NCBI RefSeq assembly: GCF_002855555.1
Contig: NZ_PKRT01000002.1
Span: forward strand, 248,001 to 312,000
From: Novosphingobium sp. TH158
GTDB lineage: Bacteria > Pseudomonadota > Alphaproteobacteria > Sphingomonadales > Sphingomonadaceae
Direction of reading: 5' to 3'
DNA length: 64,000 nt
Positions within the stretch are counted from its first letter, which is position 1. Each line of letters opens with the position of its first letter. Below, one piece after another: positions 43,555-53,811 of the stretch. A model generated the notes under the pieces. That model was given only the letters and a program-made list of their open reading frames with translations. It was not told where the DNA came from and did no database searches. A program made the translations under genes and the position numbers.

Positions 43555-43863
43555 TCAATCGTGCCTTTCGAATGTCCGTATCTGCGGATCGTTAAGGGAA
43601 ATGCTTTCGTACCAGGCGTAGTATTGCCCCCTGCCGCGCGCCTGGACAGCGGCGTGCTCCGGGTGGCGGCCCCAGGCCTTGGCGGCGGCCTCGCTTTCCC
43701 ATTCGGAGATCGTCACAACCTCGCCATCATCGGCGTGGAAGGTCTTTACCGAACGGAAGCCGGGTTCCTGGCTGGCAAGTTCCACCATCCGCTGCGCATC
43801 GGCGGCATAGGCGGCAGCGTCCATGCCGGGGCGCTTCCGGTTTCGGAATACGGTGAGGTACAT
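43555..43863 (-). CDS. Antibiotic biosynthesis monooxygenase-like ABM-domain protein
   Basis: The product has 102 residues. The dimeric alpha/beta-barrel pattern is visible in MYLTVFRNRKRPGM at the start and VVTISEWESEAAAKAWGRHPEH in the middle. The family contains small oxidative or haem-degrading enzymes, but the reaction here is unknown. It abuts the ArsC-like gene with no gap. Confidence 0.8.
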   Translation of the reverse strand: MYLTVFRNRKRPGMDAAAYAADAQRMVELASQEPGFRSVKTFHADDGEVVTISEWESEAAAKAWGRHPEHAAVQARGRGQYYAWYESISLNDPQIRTFERHD

Positions 43864-43923
43864 CCGCGCTGTCCTACCCGCCAAAGTGGACAAATCAATC
43901 TTTCTCGGCAAAAGGCCTAGCCC

Positions 43924-44991
43924 ATGTCCGTGAACACCTTTGGCCGCCTGTTCCGTTTCACCACCTGGGGCGAAAGCCACGGGCCGGCGCTGGGCGCCGT
44001 GGTCGATGGCTGCCCCCCGGGTCTGCCGCTCGACGAAGGCTTCATCCAGCCCTTCCTCGATGCCCGCCGCCCCGGCCAGTCGCGCTTCACCACGCAGCGG
44101 CAGGAACCCGATGCGGTAAAGATCCTGTCCGGCGTGTTCGAAGGCAAGACCACGGGCACTCCGGTATCGCTGGTGATCGAGAACGTGGACCAGCGCTCGA
44201 AGGACTATTCGGACGTCGCCAAGGCCTATCGCCCGGGCCATGCCGACTATGCCTATGACGCGAAGTACGGCTTCCGCGACTATCGCGGCGGTGGTCGCTC
44301 CTCGGCCCGCGAAACGGCGGCGCGGGTGGCGGCTGGCGCCGTGGCGCGGCTGGTCATTCCGGAAGTGACGATTCACGCCTGGGTTGCAGAGATCGGTGGC
44401 GATGCCATCGACATGGACAACTTCAGCCTTTCCGAAATCGGCAACAACCCCTTCTTCTGCCCCGATGCCGAGGCAGCCCAGCGCTGGGAAAAGCTGGTGG
44501 ACGAGGCGCGCAAGGCCGGCTCATCGCTGGGCGCGGTGGTGGAGTGCGAGGCGGTGGGCGTTCCCGCAGGCTGGGGCGCGCCGCTTTATGGCAAGCTGGA
44601 TGCAGACCTTGCCGCCGCGATGATGGGCATCAATGCCGTCAAGGGCGTGGAAATCGGCGACGGCTTTGCCGCCGCGCGCCTGACCGGGGAAGGCAATGCC
44701 GATCCGATGCGCCCCGGCGAGAACGGGCCTGACTTCCTGGCCAACCATGCAGGCGGCATCGCGGGCGGCATTTCCACCGGCCAGCCCGTCCGCGTGCGGG
44801 TGGCCTTCAAGCCGACCAGCTCGATCCTCACCCCGCAGCAGACCATCACCCGCGATGGCGAGGCGACCGAGATGTTCACCAAGGGCCGCCATGACCCTTG
44901 CGTGGGCATTCGCGGCGTGCCGGTGGTAGAGGCGATGATGGCGCTGGTGCTGGCCGATCACAAGCTGCTGCACCGCGGCCAGTGCGGCTGA
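43924..44991 (+). CDS. aroC: Chorismate synthase
   Basis: The protein has 355 residues and makes chorismate, the last common step of the shikimate pathway, with FMN. It begins [33 protein letters not shown], a family signature, and carries [18 protein letters not shown] and the FKPTSSI C-terminal segment. It ends 2 bp before the convergent corA stop. Confidence 0.97.
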   Translation: MSVNTFGRLFRFTTWGESHGPALGAVVDGCPPGLPLDEGFIQPFLDARRPGQSRFTTQRQEPDAVKILSGVFEGKTTGTPVSLVIENVDQRSKDYSDVAKAYRPGHADYAYDAKYGFRDYRGGGRSSARETAARVAAGAVARLVIPEVTIHAWVAEIGGDAIDMDNFSLSEIGNNPFFCPDAEAAQRWEKLVDEARKAGSSLGAVVECEAVGVPAGWGAPLYGKLDADLAAAMMGINAVKGVEIGDGFAAARLTGEGNADPMRPGENGPDFLANHAGGIAGGISTGQPVRVRVAFKPTSSILTPQQTITRDGEATEMFTKGRHDPCVGIRGVPVVEAMMALVLADHKLLHRGQCG

Positions 44992-44992
44992 C

Positions 44993-45967
44993 CTAGAGCC
45001 AGTCGATCCGCCGGAAGCGCAGCCACAGGCCGCCGCAGATCAGGCCGATCACGCCAAGCACCAGCGGATAGCCATAACGCCAGCGCAGTTCGGGCATGAC
45101 ATCGAAGTTCATGCCGTAGATCCCGGCAATCGCCGTCGGCACGGCGAGGATCGCCGCCCAGGCCGCCAGCTTGCGCGTCATCTCTCCCTGCCGGTGCGCT
45201 TCCAGCAGGCTGGCGGTTTCAACAATGCTGGCCAGCGTTTCCTTCAGCCCGCGCATCCGCGCCAAGGTGCGATGCATATGGTCCTGCACGTCGCGGAACC
45301 AGACCTGCGCGGAATTGTCGATGAACGGCAGGACGGTGCGGGCCAGCCGGTCGCAGACTTCCTCCATCGGACCCACCACGCGCTCGAACCGGCGCAGCTG
45401 GCGGCGCAGGCGGAATATGCGGCGGATGGTGGACTGTTCCGGGAAAGTGTGGATCGCCCGCTCTTCCATGGTCTGTACGGCATCTTCCAGCTTGTCGATC
45501 AGCGGCTGGAAGCCATCGACAATGAAGTCGAGTATGGCGTGGGCAACGAAGTCCGGCCCCTCGGCCAGCCGCTGGGCATCGCTCTCCAGCCGGTCGCGCA
45601 GGGCATTGTGCGCGCGGTTCGAACCAAAGCGCACGGTGATGAGGAAATCGCGGCTGAGGAAAAGCGCCGTCTGGCCATAGGATATCGTCTCGCCTTCATC
45701 CATCGACGCAGTGCGGGCAACGATGAACAGGTGGCGGGGATAGACTTCCACCTTGGGCAGTTGCTGCGGGTTCAGCGCATCTTCCACCGCCAGCGGATGC
45801 AGTTCGAACTGGGTGGCGACAGCCTGCAGTTCCGCCGCATCGGGTTCGGCCAGCCCGATCCAGTCAAACTGCCCGCGCCCCAGATCCTTGCGGGGAACGC
45901 CGTCGATCGGCAGCGCGGTGACACTGGGCTTGCCTTTGACGTAGCGACGCGATGCAATGATGGCCAT
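44993..45967 (-). CDS. corA: CorA-family divalent cation transporter
   Basis: The protein has 324 residues. A large cytoplasmic domain precedes two C-terminal helices with the pore signature YGMNFDVMPEL. It moves magnesium or a related metal. Start at ATG 45967; an upstream ATG at 46003 would add 12 residues. Confidence 0.93.
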   Translation of the reverse strand: MAIIASRRYVKGKPSVTALPIDGVPRKDLGRGQFDWIGLAEPDAAELQAVATQFELHPLAVEDALNPQQLPKVEVYPRHLFIVARTASMDEGETISYGQTALFLSRDFLITVRFGSNRAHNALRDRLESDAQRLAEGPDFVAHAILDFIVDGFQPLIDKLEDAVQTMEERAIHTFPEQSTIRRIFRLRRQLRRFERVVGPMEEVCDRLARTVLPFIDNSAQVWFRDVQDHMHRTLARMRGLKETLASIVETASLLEAHRQGEMTRKLAAWAAILAVPTAIAGIYGMNFDVMPELRWRYGYPLVLGVIGLICGGLWLRFRRIDWL

Positions 45968-46049
45968 GACGGGCGTTGTCGCAAGAGAATGAGGCGCTGG
46001 CAATCGCCAGAAAATCTGCTTACATTCCTGTCAACAGTGGAGAGAGTGC

Positions 46050-47528
46050 ATGGCGGCGAGCGAAACCTTTGACATGATCATCGTCGGGGCCGGGATTTCC
46101 GGGATCGGCATGGCAGCCAAGCTGGCCATGCACCTGCCCCACAAGACCTATGTCATGCTTGACCGGCGCGAGGATCTTGGCGGCACCTGGGACCTGTTCC
46201 GTTATCCCGGCATCCGTTCGGATTCCGACATGCACACCTTCGCTTACGCGTTCGCCCCCTGGCGAGAGGAAAACGCCTTTGCCACGGCGGCGGAGATCAA
46301 GGATTACCTTGGCCGCGTGGTGGCTGAAAACGGCATCGCCGAAAGGATGCGCTTCGGCCAGCACGTAGAAAGCGCGGACTGGGACAGCGGCTCGGGCCTC
46401 TGGACCGTCAGGGCGCGGCAGGCCGACGGATCGGTGAAGGACTATGCGGCGCGTCACCTGTTCATGGGCACCGGCTATTACGATTACGACAGCCCCCACG
46501 AGGCTGACATTCCCGGCCTTTCCGCCTTCAAGGGCAAGGTGATCCATCCGCAGTTTTGGCCGGAGGACTACGACTATTCCGGCAAGAAGGTAGTGGTCGT
46601 CGGATCCGGCGCGACGGCAGTCACCATCGTCCCTTCGATGGCAGGCAAGGCGGCGCATGTCACCATGCTGCAACGCACCCCCACCTGGTATGGCGTGCGC
46701 CCGTGGAAGGACAAGTGGGCCAACCTGCTGAAGCGCTGGCTGCCGGAAAAGCTGGCGTGGAAAATCAACCGCGAAAAGGCGCAGTACCTTCACGAATACC
46801 TGTTCCACAAATGCCGCAGCGAGCCTGAAGGGGTGGCGAGCTTCCTCCACGGCGTGCTGAAGAAGGAATTGGGCCCGGCCTGGAACGCGCCCGACTATAC
46901 CCCGCCTTACAAGCCGTGGGAGCAGCGCATGTGCCTGGTGCCGGGCGGCGACATGTTCCAGGCGATCCGGCGCGGCGATGCCTCGGTGGTCACGGGCAGG
47001 ATCGCCCGGGTGGTCAAGGACGGGATCGAGCTGGAAGACGGCCGCAAGGTCGAGGCAGACGTTATCGTCACCGCTACGGGCCTCAGGCTATCGACGCTCG
47101 GCAAGGTGAAGGTCAGCGTCGATGGCGCGCCGGTCGATGTGGCGCAGCACTTCTGGTATCGCAATTGCATGCTGTCGAACGTGCCGAACCTCTATGTGCT
47201 GTTCGGCTATCTCAATTCCGGCTGGACCCTGCGCGTCGATATCGTCACCGACTGGCTGGTGAAGCTGCTGGCCCACATGGACAAGTGGAAGGTCGATGTT
47301 GCCACCCCCGCGCTGGCCGATGACCACGGGCTTGAGGAATACCAGCCGTTCGACCTGTTTTCTTCCGGCTATCTCCAGCGTGGCAAGCACCTGATCCCCA
47401 AGAGCGCGACCACCGCGCCCTGGCGCATCCACATGTTCTACCGCGAGGACAAGAAGGAACTGGAAGAGGCGGAGATCAACGATGGCCTGATGCGGTTTGA
47501 CCGGGTGGCCGGCAAGGCGGCAGCATAG
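46050..47528 (+). CDS. Flavin-containing Baeyer-Villiger-type monooxygenase
   Basis: The protein has 492 residues. FAD-binding is IIVGAGISGIGMAAKL near the start; GTWDLFRYPGIRSDSDMHTF and the fingerprint FKGKVIHPQFWPED are Baeyer-Villiger features; NADPH binding is VVVVGSGATAVT. It would insert oxygen into a ketone or oxidise an amine or sulfide. No substrate can be deduced. Confidence 0.88.
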   Translation: MAASETFDMIIVGAGISGIGMAAKLAMHLPHKTYVMLDRREDLGGTWDLFRYPGIRSDSDMHTFAYAFAPWREENAFATAAEIKDYLGRVVAENGIAERMRFGQHVESADWDSGSGLWTVRARQADGSVKDYAARHLFMGTGYYDYDSPHEADIPGLSAFKGKVIHPQFWPEDYDYSGKKVVVVGSGATAVTIVPSMAGKAAHVTMLQRTPTWYGVRPWKDKWANLLKRWLPEKLAWKINREKAQYLHEYLFHKCRSEPEGVASFLHGVLKKELGPAWNAPDYTPPYKPWEQRMCLVPGGDMFQAIRRGDASVVTGRIARVVKDGIELEDGRKVEADVIVTATGLRLSTLGKVKVSVDGAPVDVAQHFWYRNCMLSNVPNLYVLFGYLNSGWTLRVDIVTDWLVKLLAHMDKWKVDVATPALADDHGLEEYQPFDLFSSGYLQRGKHLIPKSATTAPWRIHMFYREDKKELEEAEINDGLMRFDRVAGKAAA

Positions 47529-47596
47529 CCACGATGCGGACGGGCAAGCCGGACATTGCACTTTCGCACAGCCGGCGTTTCGCCTAACCCACCGCC

Positions 47597-48355
47597 ATGC
47601 CTGATTCCCGCATCTATACCGCCGCGCTTGTCGTGATCGGCGACGAGATTCTCTCGGGCCGCACCCATGACAAGAACATCGCCCAGATCGCCTCGTGGCT
47701 GCAGGTGCAGGGCATCCGCCTGAAGGAAGTGCGGGTCGTTTCCGATGACATGGCGGCCATCGGCGAAGCGGTGAACGCGCTGCGCGTGCGGCACGATTAC
47801 CTTTTCACCACCGGCGGCATCGGCCCGACGCACGACGACATCACCGTGGATGCCATTGCCGCTGCGCTGGGCGTGCCGGTGATCGTCCACCCCGAGGCGC
47901 GGGCGATCCTTGATGGCTACTACGCCGGCCGCGGCGGACTGACCGAGGCACGCCTGCGGATGGCGCGAGTGCCCGAAGGCTCGGACCTGATCCCCAACCG
48001 CTATACCGGCGCACCGGGAATCCGCTATCAGAACATCTTCATCATGGCCGGCGTGCCGCAGATCACCAGCGGCATGCTCGATGCCCTGTCAGGCACGCTG
48101 GAAGGCGGCGCGGTGCTGCTGTCGGAAACCGTGGGCTGCTGGGTGCAGGAAAGCGAAGTGGCTGAACTGCTGCGGCAGATCGAAAAGGACCATGAAAGCT
48201 GCCAGATCGGCTCCTACCCGTTCTGGCGCGAAGGCAAGACGGGGGCCAATTTCGTCATCCGCTCGGTCGATCCGGAAGACCTGGCCACCTGCAGTCGCGC
48301 TCTGTCCGAGGCGCTGGGCGCGATCGAGCGACCGGCGATCCCCGGTGGCATTTAG
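47597..48355 (+). CDS. Molybdopterin-binding (MoaB/CinA-like) protein
   Basis: The protein has 252 residues. The MPT-binding fold appears as ALVVIGDEILSGRTHDKNI and TTGGIGPTHDDITVDAIA, the pattern shared by CinA N-domains and MogA/MoaB. No deamidase domain follows. Its end overlaps the next gene by 11 bp. Confidence 0.88.
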   Translation: MPDSRIYTAALVVIGDEILSGRTHDKNIAQIASWLQVQGIRLKEVRVVSDDMAAIGEAVNALRVRHDYLFTTGGIGPTHDDITVDAIAAALGVPVIVHPEARAILDGYYAGRGGLTEARLRMARVPEGSDLIPNRYTGAPGIRYQNIFIMAGVPQITSGMLDALSGTLEGGAVLLSETVGCWVQESEVAELLRQIEKDHESCQIGSYPFWREGKTGANFVIRSVDPEDLATCSRALSEALGAIERPAIPGGI

Positions 48356-48878
48356 CGCGGCGGCCCTGCTGCTGTCTTCAGCACCGGCAGGCCTGGCCGA
48401 ATTCGAGGAACATCTGGCCCGTCACGCCAGCGCCACGGTCGCGCTGGGTGAATGGTGCGCGGCCCGGCGGATTGCTTCTCCCCCCACGATCCGCGCCGAA
48501 CGCCTTGTGCGGGACGTTTTGAACGACCCGCCCGCCCGGCTGCGCCGCCAGCTCGGCATCAAGCCCGGCGAGCCGGTGGCCATGCGGCAGGTGCACCTCA
48601 TGTGCGGGGAACAGACACTCTCGGTCGCCTGGAACTGGTTTGTGCCTTCGCGCCTCACGCCGCAGATGAACGACGCGCTGGCAACCAGCGATACCCCTTT
48701 CGGCATCATAATCGCTTCGCTGGGCTTCAGGCGCGAAACGATAGAGATCGTGCGCGGGCGATCCGACAATTGCCCCGATGGCACCATTTCGACTCACCGC
48801 GCCCGGTTGCGACTGCCCGACGGCACGCCGATTGCCTACCTTGTCGAATGCTACACGGCGGCAAACCTGGGTCTGTGA
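48345..48878 (+). CDS. Chorismate lyase-like protein (uncertain)
   Basis: The product has 177 residues from GTG 48345. A chorismate-lyase-like arrangement (RLRRQLGIKPGEPVAMRQVHLMCG, later FVPSRLTPQMNDALATSDTPFG) suggests the UbiC/UTRA fold, but catalytic residues are not certain. It overlaps the molybdopterin-binding gene by 11 bp. Confidence 0.5.
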   Translation: MAFSAAALLLSSAPAGLAEFEEHLARHASATVALGEWCAARRIASPPTIRAERLVRDVLNDPPARLRRQLGIKPGEPVAMRQVHLMCGEQTLSVAWNWFVPSRLTPQMNDALATSDTPFGIIIASLGFRRETIEIVRGRSDNCPDGTISTHRARLRLPDGTPIAYLVECYTAANLGL

Positions 48879-48945
48879 TACCGGGACTCGACTCCTGTCC
48901 CGCCAGGATGCACCCTTTCCCCTTCCAGACCTGAAGGAGATGGCG

Positions 48946-49218
48946 ATGCCGCAATATGTGATCGAACGGGATATGCCGGGCGTCGGCGGTCTCGGGCCCG
49001 ATGATCTGAAGGGCGCATCGCAGCAATCATGCGCGGTGCTGCGCGATCTGGGTCCGGATATCCAGTGGGTGCACAGCTATGTGACGGATGACAAGATCTA
49101 CTGCATATACCTCGCGCCGAGCGAGGACCTGATCCGCCAGCACGCCGAAACCGCCGGCTTCCCGGCCAACCGCATTTCCGAAGTGCGCGCGACGATCGAC
49201 CCGACCACCGCCGGTTGA
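48946..49218 (+). CDS. DUF4242 / SCO4226-family nickel-binding protein
   Basis: The product has 90 residues with the ferredoxin-like pattern YVIERDMPGVGGL, followed by IQWVHSYVTDDKIYCIYLAPSEDLIRQHA. Homologues bind nickel, and the physiological role is unknown. AAGGAG lies 6 bp before ATG 48946, so this start is preferred over the ATG two codons earlier. Confidence 0.8.
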   Translation: MPQYVIERDMPGVGGLGPDDLKGASQQSCAVLRDLGPDIQWVHSYVTDDKIYCIYLAPSEDLIRQHAETAGFPANRISEVRATIDPTTAG

Positions 49219-49270
49219 GGCCACCCCTCCTGCGACAGGCAGGCTGCCGAAGGAGGGATGGAAGGCCTCA
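49216..49270. other. Hairpin across the convergent stop codons
   Basis: TGAGGCC pairs with GGCCTCA, and inside it CCCTCCT pairs with AGGAGGG. The structure spans the end of the DUF4242 gene and the TauD gene stop. There is no T-tract, so termination is uncertain. Confidence 0.3.
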
Positions 49271-50119
49271 GGCCGAGATCGTTTCGGTGCCCGCGATCGT
49301 CGTGCGGTGCATCATGCGCCCCGAACGCTCGTCGTAGGGGATCACGCGGTGCATGGCGCCGGTGTTGTCCCACACGGCGAAATCGCCTTCTTCCCATTCG
49401 TGGCGATAGGAATAGTCGGGCTGTGCGGCCCATTCCTGCAGGCGCACCAGCAGCGCGCGGCCCTGCGGGATCGGCATGTCGGAAACGTGGTCCGCCGTGG
49501 TGCCGATGATCATCGACTTGCGGCCGCTTTCATGGGTCCAGACGATCGGGTGTTCCTTGATCAGGCCGATGCCGATCACTGCATCGCGTACCCGTTCGGG
49601 GATGGCATCTTCGATGTGGCGCAGGCTGGCCTTGACCGAATGCACCGCGCGCAGGCCTTCAAGCTGCTGCTTTTCCGCCTCGGGCAGGCCTTCATAAGCA
49701 GCATAGGTGCTGGCAAATTCGGTCTGCCCGCCCTGCGGTGCCTTGCGACGGCAGGAAAGCAGCGTGGCAAAGGGCGGCGGCGTATCGATGGTGATACCGT
49801 CCATGTGCCAGAAGAAGGTGCCCAGCACATATTCGGGCTGAGGGTTGATCCTGGCATCCAGCGTGACCTGGTAGACGTCGTCGTTATCGACATCCTGCAC
49901 GTTGTTGCGACCGGTAATGCGGATGCGCCCGCCCATCAGGTCGGTGATGCGCAGCTGCTCTTCATCGGAGAGGTTGACCTTGGGGAACACCACGACGGTG
50001 CGTTCTTCCACCTTGGCGCGGATCGCCGCGGCGGCTTCCTCGGTGAACAGGTCCTCGCGGTTGTCCCAAAGGATACGGCTGCCGATCTTCGGCTTGATGT
50101 CTTCGAAACGGATGGCCAC
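49268..50119 (-). CDS. TauD/TfdA-family 2OG-dependent dioxygenase
   Basis: The protein has 283 residues. The iron site is His-x-Asp in FFWHMDGITID and the distal His in GAMHRVI, with Arg in RMMHRTTI for 2-oxoglutarate. The family acts on taurine, herbicide-like ethers and other substrates; none can be assigned. It is separated from rplA by a terminator. Confidence 0.88.
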   Translation of the reverse strand: MAIRFEDIKPKIGSRILWDNREDLFTEEAAAAIRAKVEERTVVVFPKVNLSDEEQLRITDLMGGRIRITGRNNVQDVDNDDVYQVTLDARINPQPEYVLGTFFWHMDGITIDTPPPFATLLSCRRKAPQGGQTEFASTYAAYEGLPEAEKQQLEGLRAVHSVKASLRHIEDAIPERVRDAVIGIGLIKEHPIVWTHESGRKSMIIGTTADHVSDMPIPQGRALLVRLQEWAAQPDYSYRHEWEEGDFAVWDNTGAMHRVIPYDERSGRMMHRTTIAGTETISA

Positions 50120-50218
50120 GTGCTTTCTCCCGACAGGCGCAGGCGCGCTGCATGCGCGCGTTTGAACATGTGTTCAGCATAGCTGCGAACGGTTGTCAAC
50201 TGGCCATCCGGGCAAACG

Positions 50219-50252
50219 AAAAGGCCGGGAAGGTTTCCCCTCCCGGCCTTTT
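50219..50252. terminator. Terminator downstream of rplA
   Basis: AAAAGGCCGGGA and TCCCGGCCTTTT form a perfect 12-bp stem with a 10-nt loop. The sequence is symmetric and can stop transcripts in both directions, including the rplK-rplA operon on the minus strand. Confidence 0.85.
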
Positions 50253-50278
50253 CTGTTTCCGGTAGCGTCAGCCGAAGA

Positions 50279-50980
50279 TCAGCCGGCGTGCACCTGGGCA
50301 ACGTCGATCTTCAGGCCGGGGCCCATCGACGAGGAAAGGGCGACCTTCTGCAGGTACTTGCCCTTGGCGCCCGAGGGCTTGGCCTTGACGATGGCATCGA
50401 CGAAAGCGTCGAAGTTCGCCTTGAGCTGGTCGTTCGAGAACGAAAGCTTGCCCAGGCCGCCGTGGATGATGCCGGCCTTTTCGACGCGGAATTCGATCTG
50501 GCCGCCCTTGGCTGCCTTGACCGCTTCTTCCACGTTCGGGGTGACAGTGCCGAGCTTAGGGTTGGGCATCAGGCCCTTGGGGCCGAGCACCTTGCCGAGA
50601 CGGCCGACGATGCCCATCATGTCGGGCGTCGCGATCACGCGGCCATAGTCGAGGTTGCCGTTCTGCATGTCTTCCAGCAGGTCTTCGGCGCCCACCTTGT
50701 CAGCACCGGCGGCGAGAGCGGCCTCGGCCTTGTCGCCACGGGCGAAGACGGCGACCTTGACGGTCTTGCCGGTGCCCGAGGGCAGCGTGACCATGCCACG
50801 CACCATCTGGTCGGCGTGACGCGGATCGACGCCGAGGTTCAGCGCGACTTCCAGCGTTTCGTCGAACTTGGTGGTCTTCAGGTCCTTCAGCAGCTGGATG
50901 GCTTCATCGACGCCATAGAGCTTCTGGTTGTCGCCCAGCTTTTCGGTGAGGCCCTTTGCCTTCTTGGTCAGCTTTGCCAT
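50279..50980 (-). CDS. rplA: 50S ribosomal protein L1
   Basis: The protein has 233 residues with the L1 signature [23 protein letters not shown] near the middle. L1 binds 23S rRNA and can repress its own operon. It is 4 bp after rplK. Start at ATG 50980 ([10 protein letters not shown]). Confidence 0.97.
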   Translation of the reverse strand: MAKLTKKAKGLTEKLGDNQKLYGVDEAIQLLKDLKTTKFDETLEVALNLGVDPRHADQMVRGMVTLPSGTGKTVKVAVFARGDKAEAALAAGADKVGAEDLLEDMQNGNLDYGRVIATPDMMGIVGRLGKVLGPKGLMPNPKLGTVTPNVEEAVKAAKGGQIEFRVEKAGIIHGGLGKLSFSNDQLKANFDAFVDAIVKAKPSGAKGKYLQKVALSSSMGPGLKIDVAQVHAG

Positions 50981-50984
50981 GTCC

Positions 50985-51416
50985 TTAGCCCTCCACAACC
51001 TGCAGGCCCATCGAACGCGCGGAGCCTTCGATGATCTTGGTGGCCTGTTCGATATCGTTCGCGTTCAGATCCTTCATCTTGGTCTGCGCGATTTCGGCGA
51101 GCTGCGAACGCTTGATCGTTCCGGCCGAGACCTTGCCCGGCTCCTTCGAGCCCGACTTGAGGTTGGCGGCCTTCTTGATCAGGAACGATGCCGGCGGCGT
51201 CTTCGTCACGAAAGTGAACGAACGGTCGGCATAGACGGTGATGATCGTCGGGATCGGCATGGACTTTTCAAGCTCCTGCGTGGCGGCATTGAACGCCTTG
51301 CAGAATTCCATGATGTTCACGCCGCGCTGACCCAGCGCAGGGCCGATCGGCGGCGAGGGAGTGGCAGAGCCCGCAGGCACCTGCAGTTTGATATAGCCTT
51401 CAATTTTCTTGGCCAC
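50985..51416 (-). CDS. rplK: 50S ribosomal protein L11
   Basis: The protein has 143 residues, the normal length, from GTG 51416 with GGAGG 8 bp upstream. It begins [16 protein letters not shown] and contains [19 protein letters not shown]. The longer upstream frame is not used. It is the first gene before rplA. Confidence 0.97.
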   Translation of the reverse strand: MAKKIEGYIKLQVPAGSATPSPPIGPALGQRGVNIMEFCKAFNAATQELEKSMPIPTIITVYADRSFTFVTKTPPASFLIKKAANLKSGSKEPGKVSAGTIKRSQLAEIAQTKMKDLNANDIEQATKIIEGSARSMGLQVVEG

Positions 51417-51595
51417 GACATGGCCTCCTTTCTTCCTTTTGGCCCCGGCATTATTCCAGCCGGGAACCTCAGAGTGAGCGGTCAAGCAGATGCCCGAAGG
51501 CATCCTCCCGCGCGGAATCACCCGGGGCGGACCCCGAGAGAAGCGCGGCCCCTAGACGACTCGCGCAAAAAAGGAAAGCCCGGATTTCGGCAGGT

Positions 51596-52660
51596 TCAGG
51601 CCCGGCCCGGCGCAGGTTGGGCGACCGCTGCACGCAAGCGCCCGGGCAGCGATCGCACCAGCCGCCCGGCGGGCAGCTCCACCCAGCGCAGCGAGAGGTG
51701 CGCCAGCAGGCAGGTCAGCGCGGCAAACCCCGCCAGGACAGCGACCATCTCCAGCCCGTCGGTAACCTGCATGGTCGCACTCTTCAGGGCATAGATCAGC
51801 GGCATGTGGATCAGGTAGATGCCATAGGAGCGATCCCCCAGCCAGCACATCGCCTTGCTTCCGGCCAGCGGCAGGCGCAGCGCCAGCAGCAGCGCGGCAG
51901 GCCAGGCGAGAAGCAGCAGCGGCAGCAGCGGGCTGAGCTCACCCGTCGGCATCACCAGCCCGGCAATGACCGCCGTGGCAAGTGCCCAGGTCGGCAGGCG
52001 CGACAGGCGCTCACGATGGGTCCACAGCAATTGCCCGAGGAAGAAGCCCAGCAGGCCGCGCGGCAGGACATCGGCCACCCAGGGGCCGCCCACCTGCCCG
52101 TGCACCGCGAGCATGACCGCCCCCCAGCCTGCCAGCAGCCATGTCCCCACCTTCAGCGCCCGGGTTCCGGCAAAGGCAAGGCCGGCAAAGGCGATGTAGC
52201 AGATGAATTCGATGGTCAGCGACCAGGCCGGGCCGTTGTAGGTCTCGGCAAAGGGCTCGACGAAGGCCTGTGCCATGCCAAGATGGGCGAGCAGCGCCGC
52301 GCCGGTGTTCGCCGGATTGGCTGCGAACAGCGCAACCAGCACCAGCGTCAGCAGGTGCAGCGGATAGAGCCGCGCCACCCGGGCAAGGGCAAAAGCACCC
52401 AGGTCTGCCCGCGTGGCGATCGGCTTCTGGCCAAGATAGACGTGTGCGAAAATGAAGCCGGAAAGCAGGAAGAACAGGTCGACGAAGGCCCAGCCCATGT
52501 CCATGAACCATCCCGCCAGCGGCCCGGGATTGGCCTGCGCGATGGCGACCGGATCGAACAGCTGCGCCGAATGATAACCAAAGGCGACAACGCAGGCGGC
52601 AAGCCCGCGCATCCCGTCCAGCCGCTCAAGCCTTGCGCCCTGTCCCGCCATGTCGCTCAC
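51596..52660 (-). CDS. Acyltransferase 3 family membrane protein (copy 1)
   Basis: The protein has 354 residues with about ten membrane helices, beginning LERLDGMRGLAACVVAFGYHS, a family start. It acylates an unidentified envelope sugar or metabolite. It starts at GTG 52660, overlapping the stop of the neighbouring paralogue (GTGA). Two such genes sit between nusG and rplK, where other bacteria have none. Confidence 0.88.
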   Translation of the reverse strand: MSDMAGQGARLERLDGMRGLAACVVAFGYHSAQLFDPVAIAQANPGPLAGWFMDMGWAFVDLFFLLSGFIFAHVYLGQKPIATRADLGAFALARVARLYPLHLLTLVLVALFAANPANTGAALLAHLGMAQAFVEPFAETYNGPAWSLTIEFICYIAFAGLAFAGTRALKVGTWLLAGWGAVMLAVHGQVGGPWVADVLPRGLLGFFLGQLLWTHRERLSRLPTWALATAVIAGLVMPTGELSPLLPLLLLAWPAALLLALRLPLAGSKAMCWLGDRSYGIYLIHMPLIYALKSATMQVTDGLEMVAVLAGFAALTCLLAHLSLRWVELPAGRLVRSLPGRLRAAVAQPAPGRA

Positions 52661-53739
52661 TTCCCGATGAAGGCCGGGTGCGGGCCGGTGCGCGCCCTGC
52701 CTGCCCAGGCCCGGCGCAGGGCATTGCGTGCCGGCACCTCCAGCCAGCGGAACGAAGCCTCGCTGGCGGCGAGCACCAGCAGGACCAGCCCCGCCTGCAT
52801 GGCAAGCAGCCCGGCGGCGGACATATGCGCCGGATCGACCATGCGGTGCATGACCAGGATGATCGGCAGGTTGACGAGATAGATGGCGTAGGACCGGTCC
52901 CCCAGCCAGACCATGGGACGCGATGCCATGGCCTTGCTGCGCAGCGCGAGCAGCAGGGCTGCCGGCCAGGCCAGCAGGGTCAACGGCACAAGCGGGCTAT
53001 GATCGCCCGCCTGGAGCCAGAACCCCGCAATGATGAGCGCAATCAGAAGCACTGCCGGAACCTGCGCCAGCTTCTCGCGCGCGCTCCACAGAATCTGCCC
53101 AAGGAAAAAGCCCAGAAGGCCGCGCCACAGCACGTCTTCCACCCAGGGGCCGCCGGGACTGCCAAGGATGATGAAATAGGCAGTCGCCAGCGCGACCAGC
53201 AGCATGGCCGCGCGCCGGGTCCATTCCGGCCCCGCTGCGGCACAGGCGGCGAAGATCATGTAGCAGACGACCTCGATCGTCAGTGACCAGCTGGCATAGT
53301 TGAACGTGTGGGCCACCGGATCGACGAAGCCCTGCATCATCGCCAGGTGCGCGACAAAGGCCCAGGGCGTGTTTGCCGGATTGTCGGCGAGAACCAGCGC
53401 GCAGATGCCCAGCATGAACAGGTGCAGCGGCCACAGCCGCGCCAGTCGCGCCACCCAGAAATCCTGCTGGCCGCGCCAGCTTTGCAGGGTTCCGCCCGGC
53501 AGGTAGACGTGGGCGAAGACGAAGCCGGAAAGGACGAAGAACAGGTCCACCATTGTCCAGCCCGAATGCCACAGCCAGTCTGCCGCCGCCTTCAGCGGCC
53601 CGGCATCAAAGCCGAACGGTGCATAATGGTAGAAGACATGGTGCACCGCCACGCCCAGCGCGGCGAGCCCGCGCAGGCCGTCAAGCGCGGCCAGTCGCCC
53701 GCCTGCCGCCTGTCGATCGCGTCCTGTGCTGGTATCCAC
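52657..53739 (-). CDS. Acyltransferase 3 family membrane protein (copy 2)
   Basis: The protein has 360 residues, beginning LAALDGLRGLAALGVAVHHVFYH with the catalytic-type His, then about ten membrane helices. It is a paralogue of the downstream copy: both contain DLFF.LSGF.FAHVYL and WLGDRSY.IYL. It starts at GTG 53739, 72 bp after nusG ends. Tandem duplication is the simplest explanation. Confidence 0.88.
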   Translation of the reverse strand: MDTSTGRDRQAAGGRLAALDGLRGLAALGVAVHHVFYHYAPFGFDAGPLKAAADWLWHSGWTMVDLFFVLSGFVFAHVYLPGGTLQSWRGQQDFWVARLARLWPLHLFMLGICALVLADNPANTPWAFVAHLAMMQGFVDPVAHTFNYASWSLTIEVVCYMIFAACAAAGPEWTRRAAMLLVALATAYFIILGSPGGPWVEDVLWRGLLGFFLGQILWSAREKLAQVPAVLLIALIIAGFWLQAGDHSPLVPLTLLAWPAALLLALRSKAMASRPMVWLGDRSYAIYLVNLPIILVMHRMVDPAHMSAAGLLAMQAGLVLLVLAASEASFRWLEVPARNALRRAWAGRARTGPHPAFIGK

Positions 53740-53811
53740 GCCTGCCGGTCCCCCGCTGGTATGCGGGAGATAACGCAGGCGTGGTTAACAAATTGCCGGA
53801 ACCGGCCCGTC

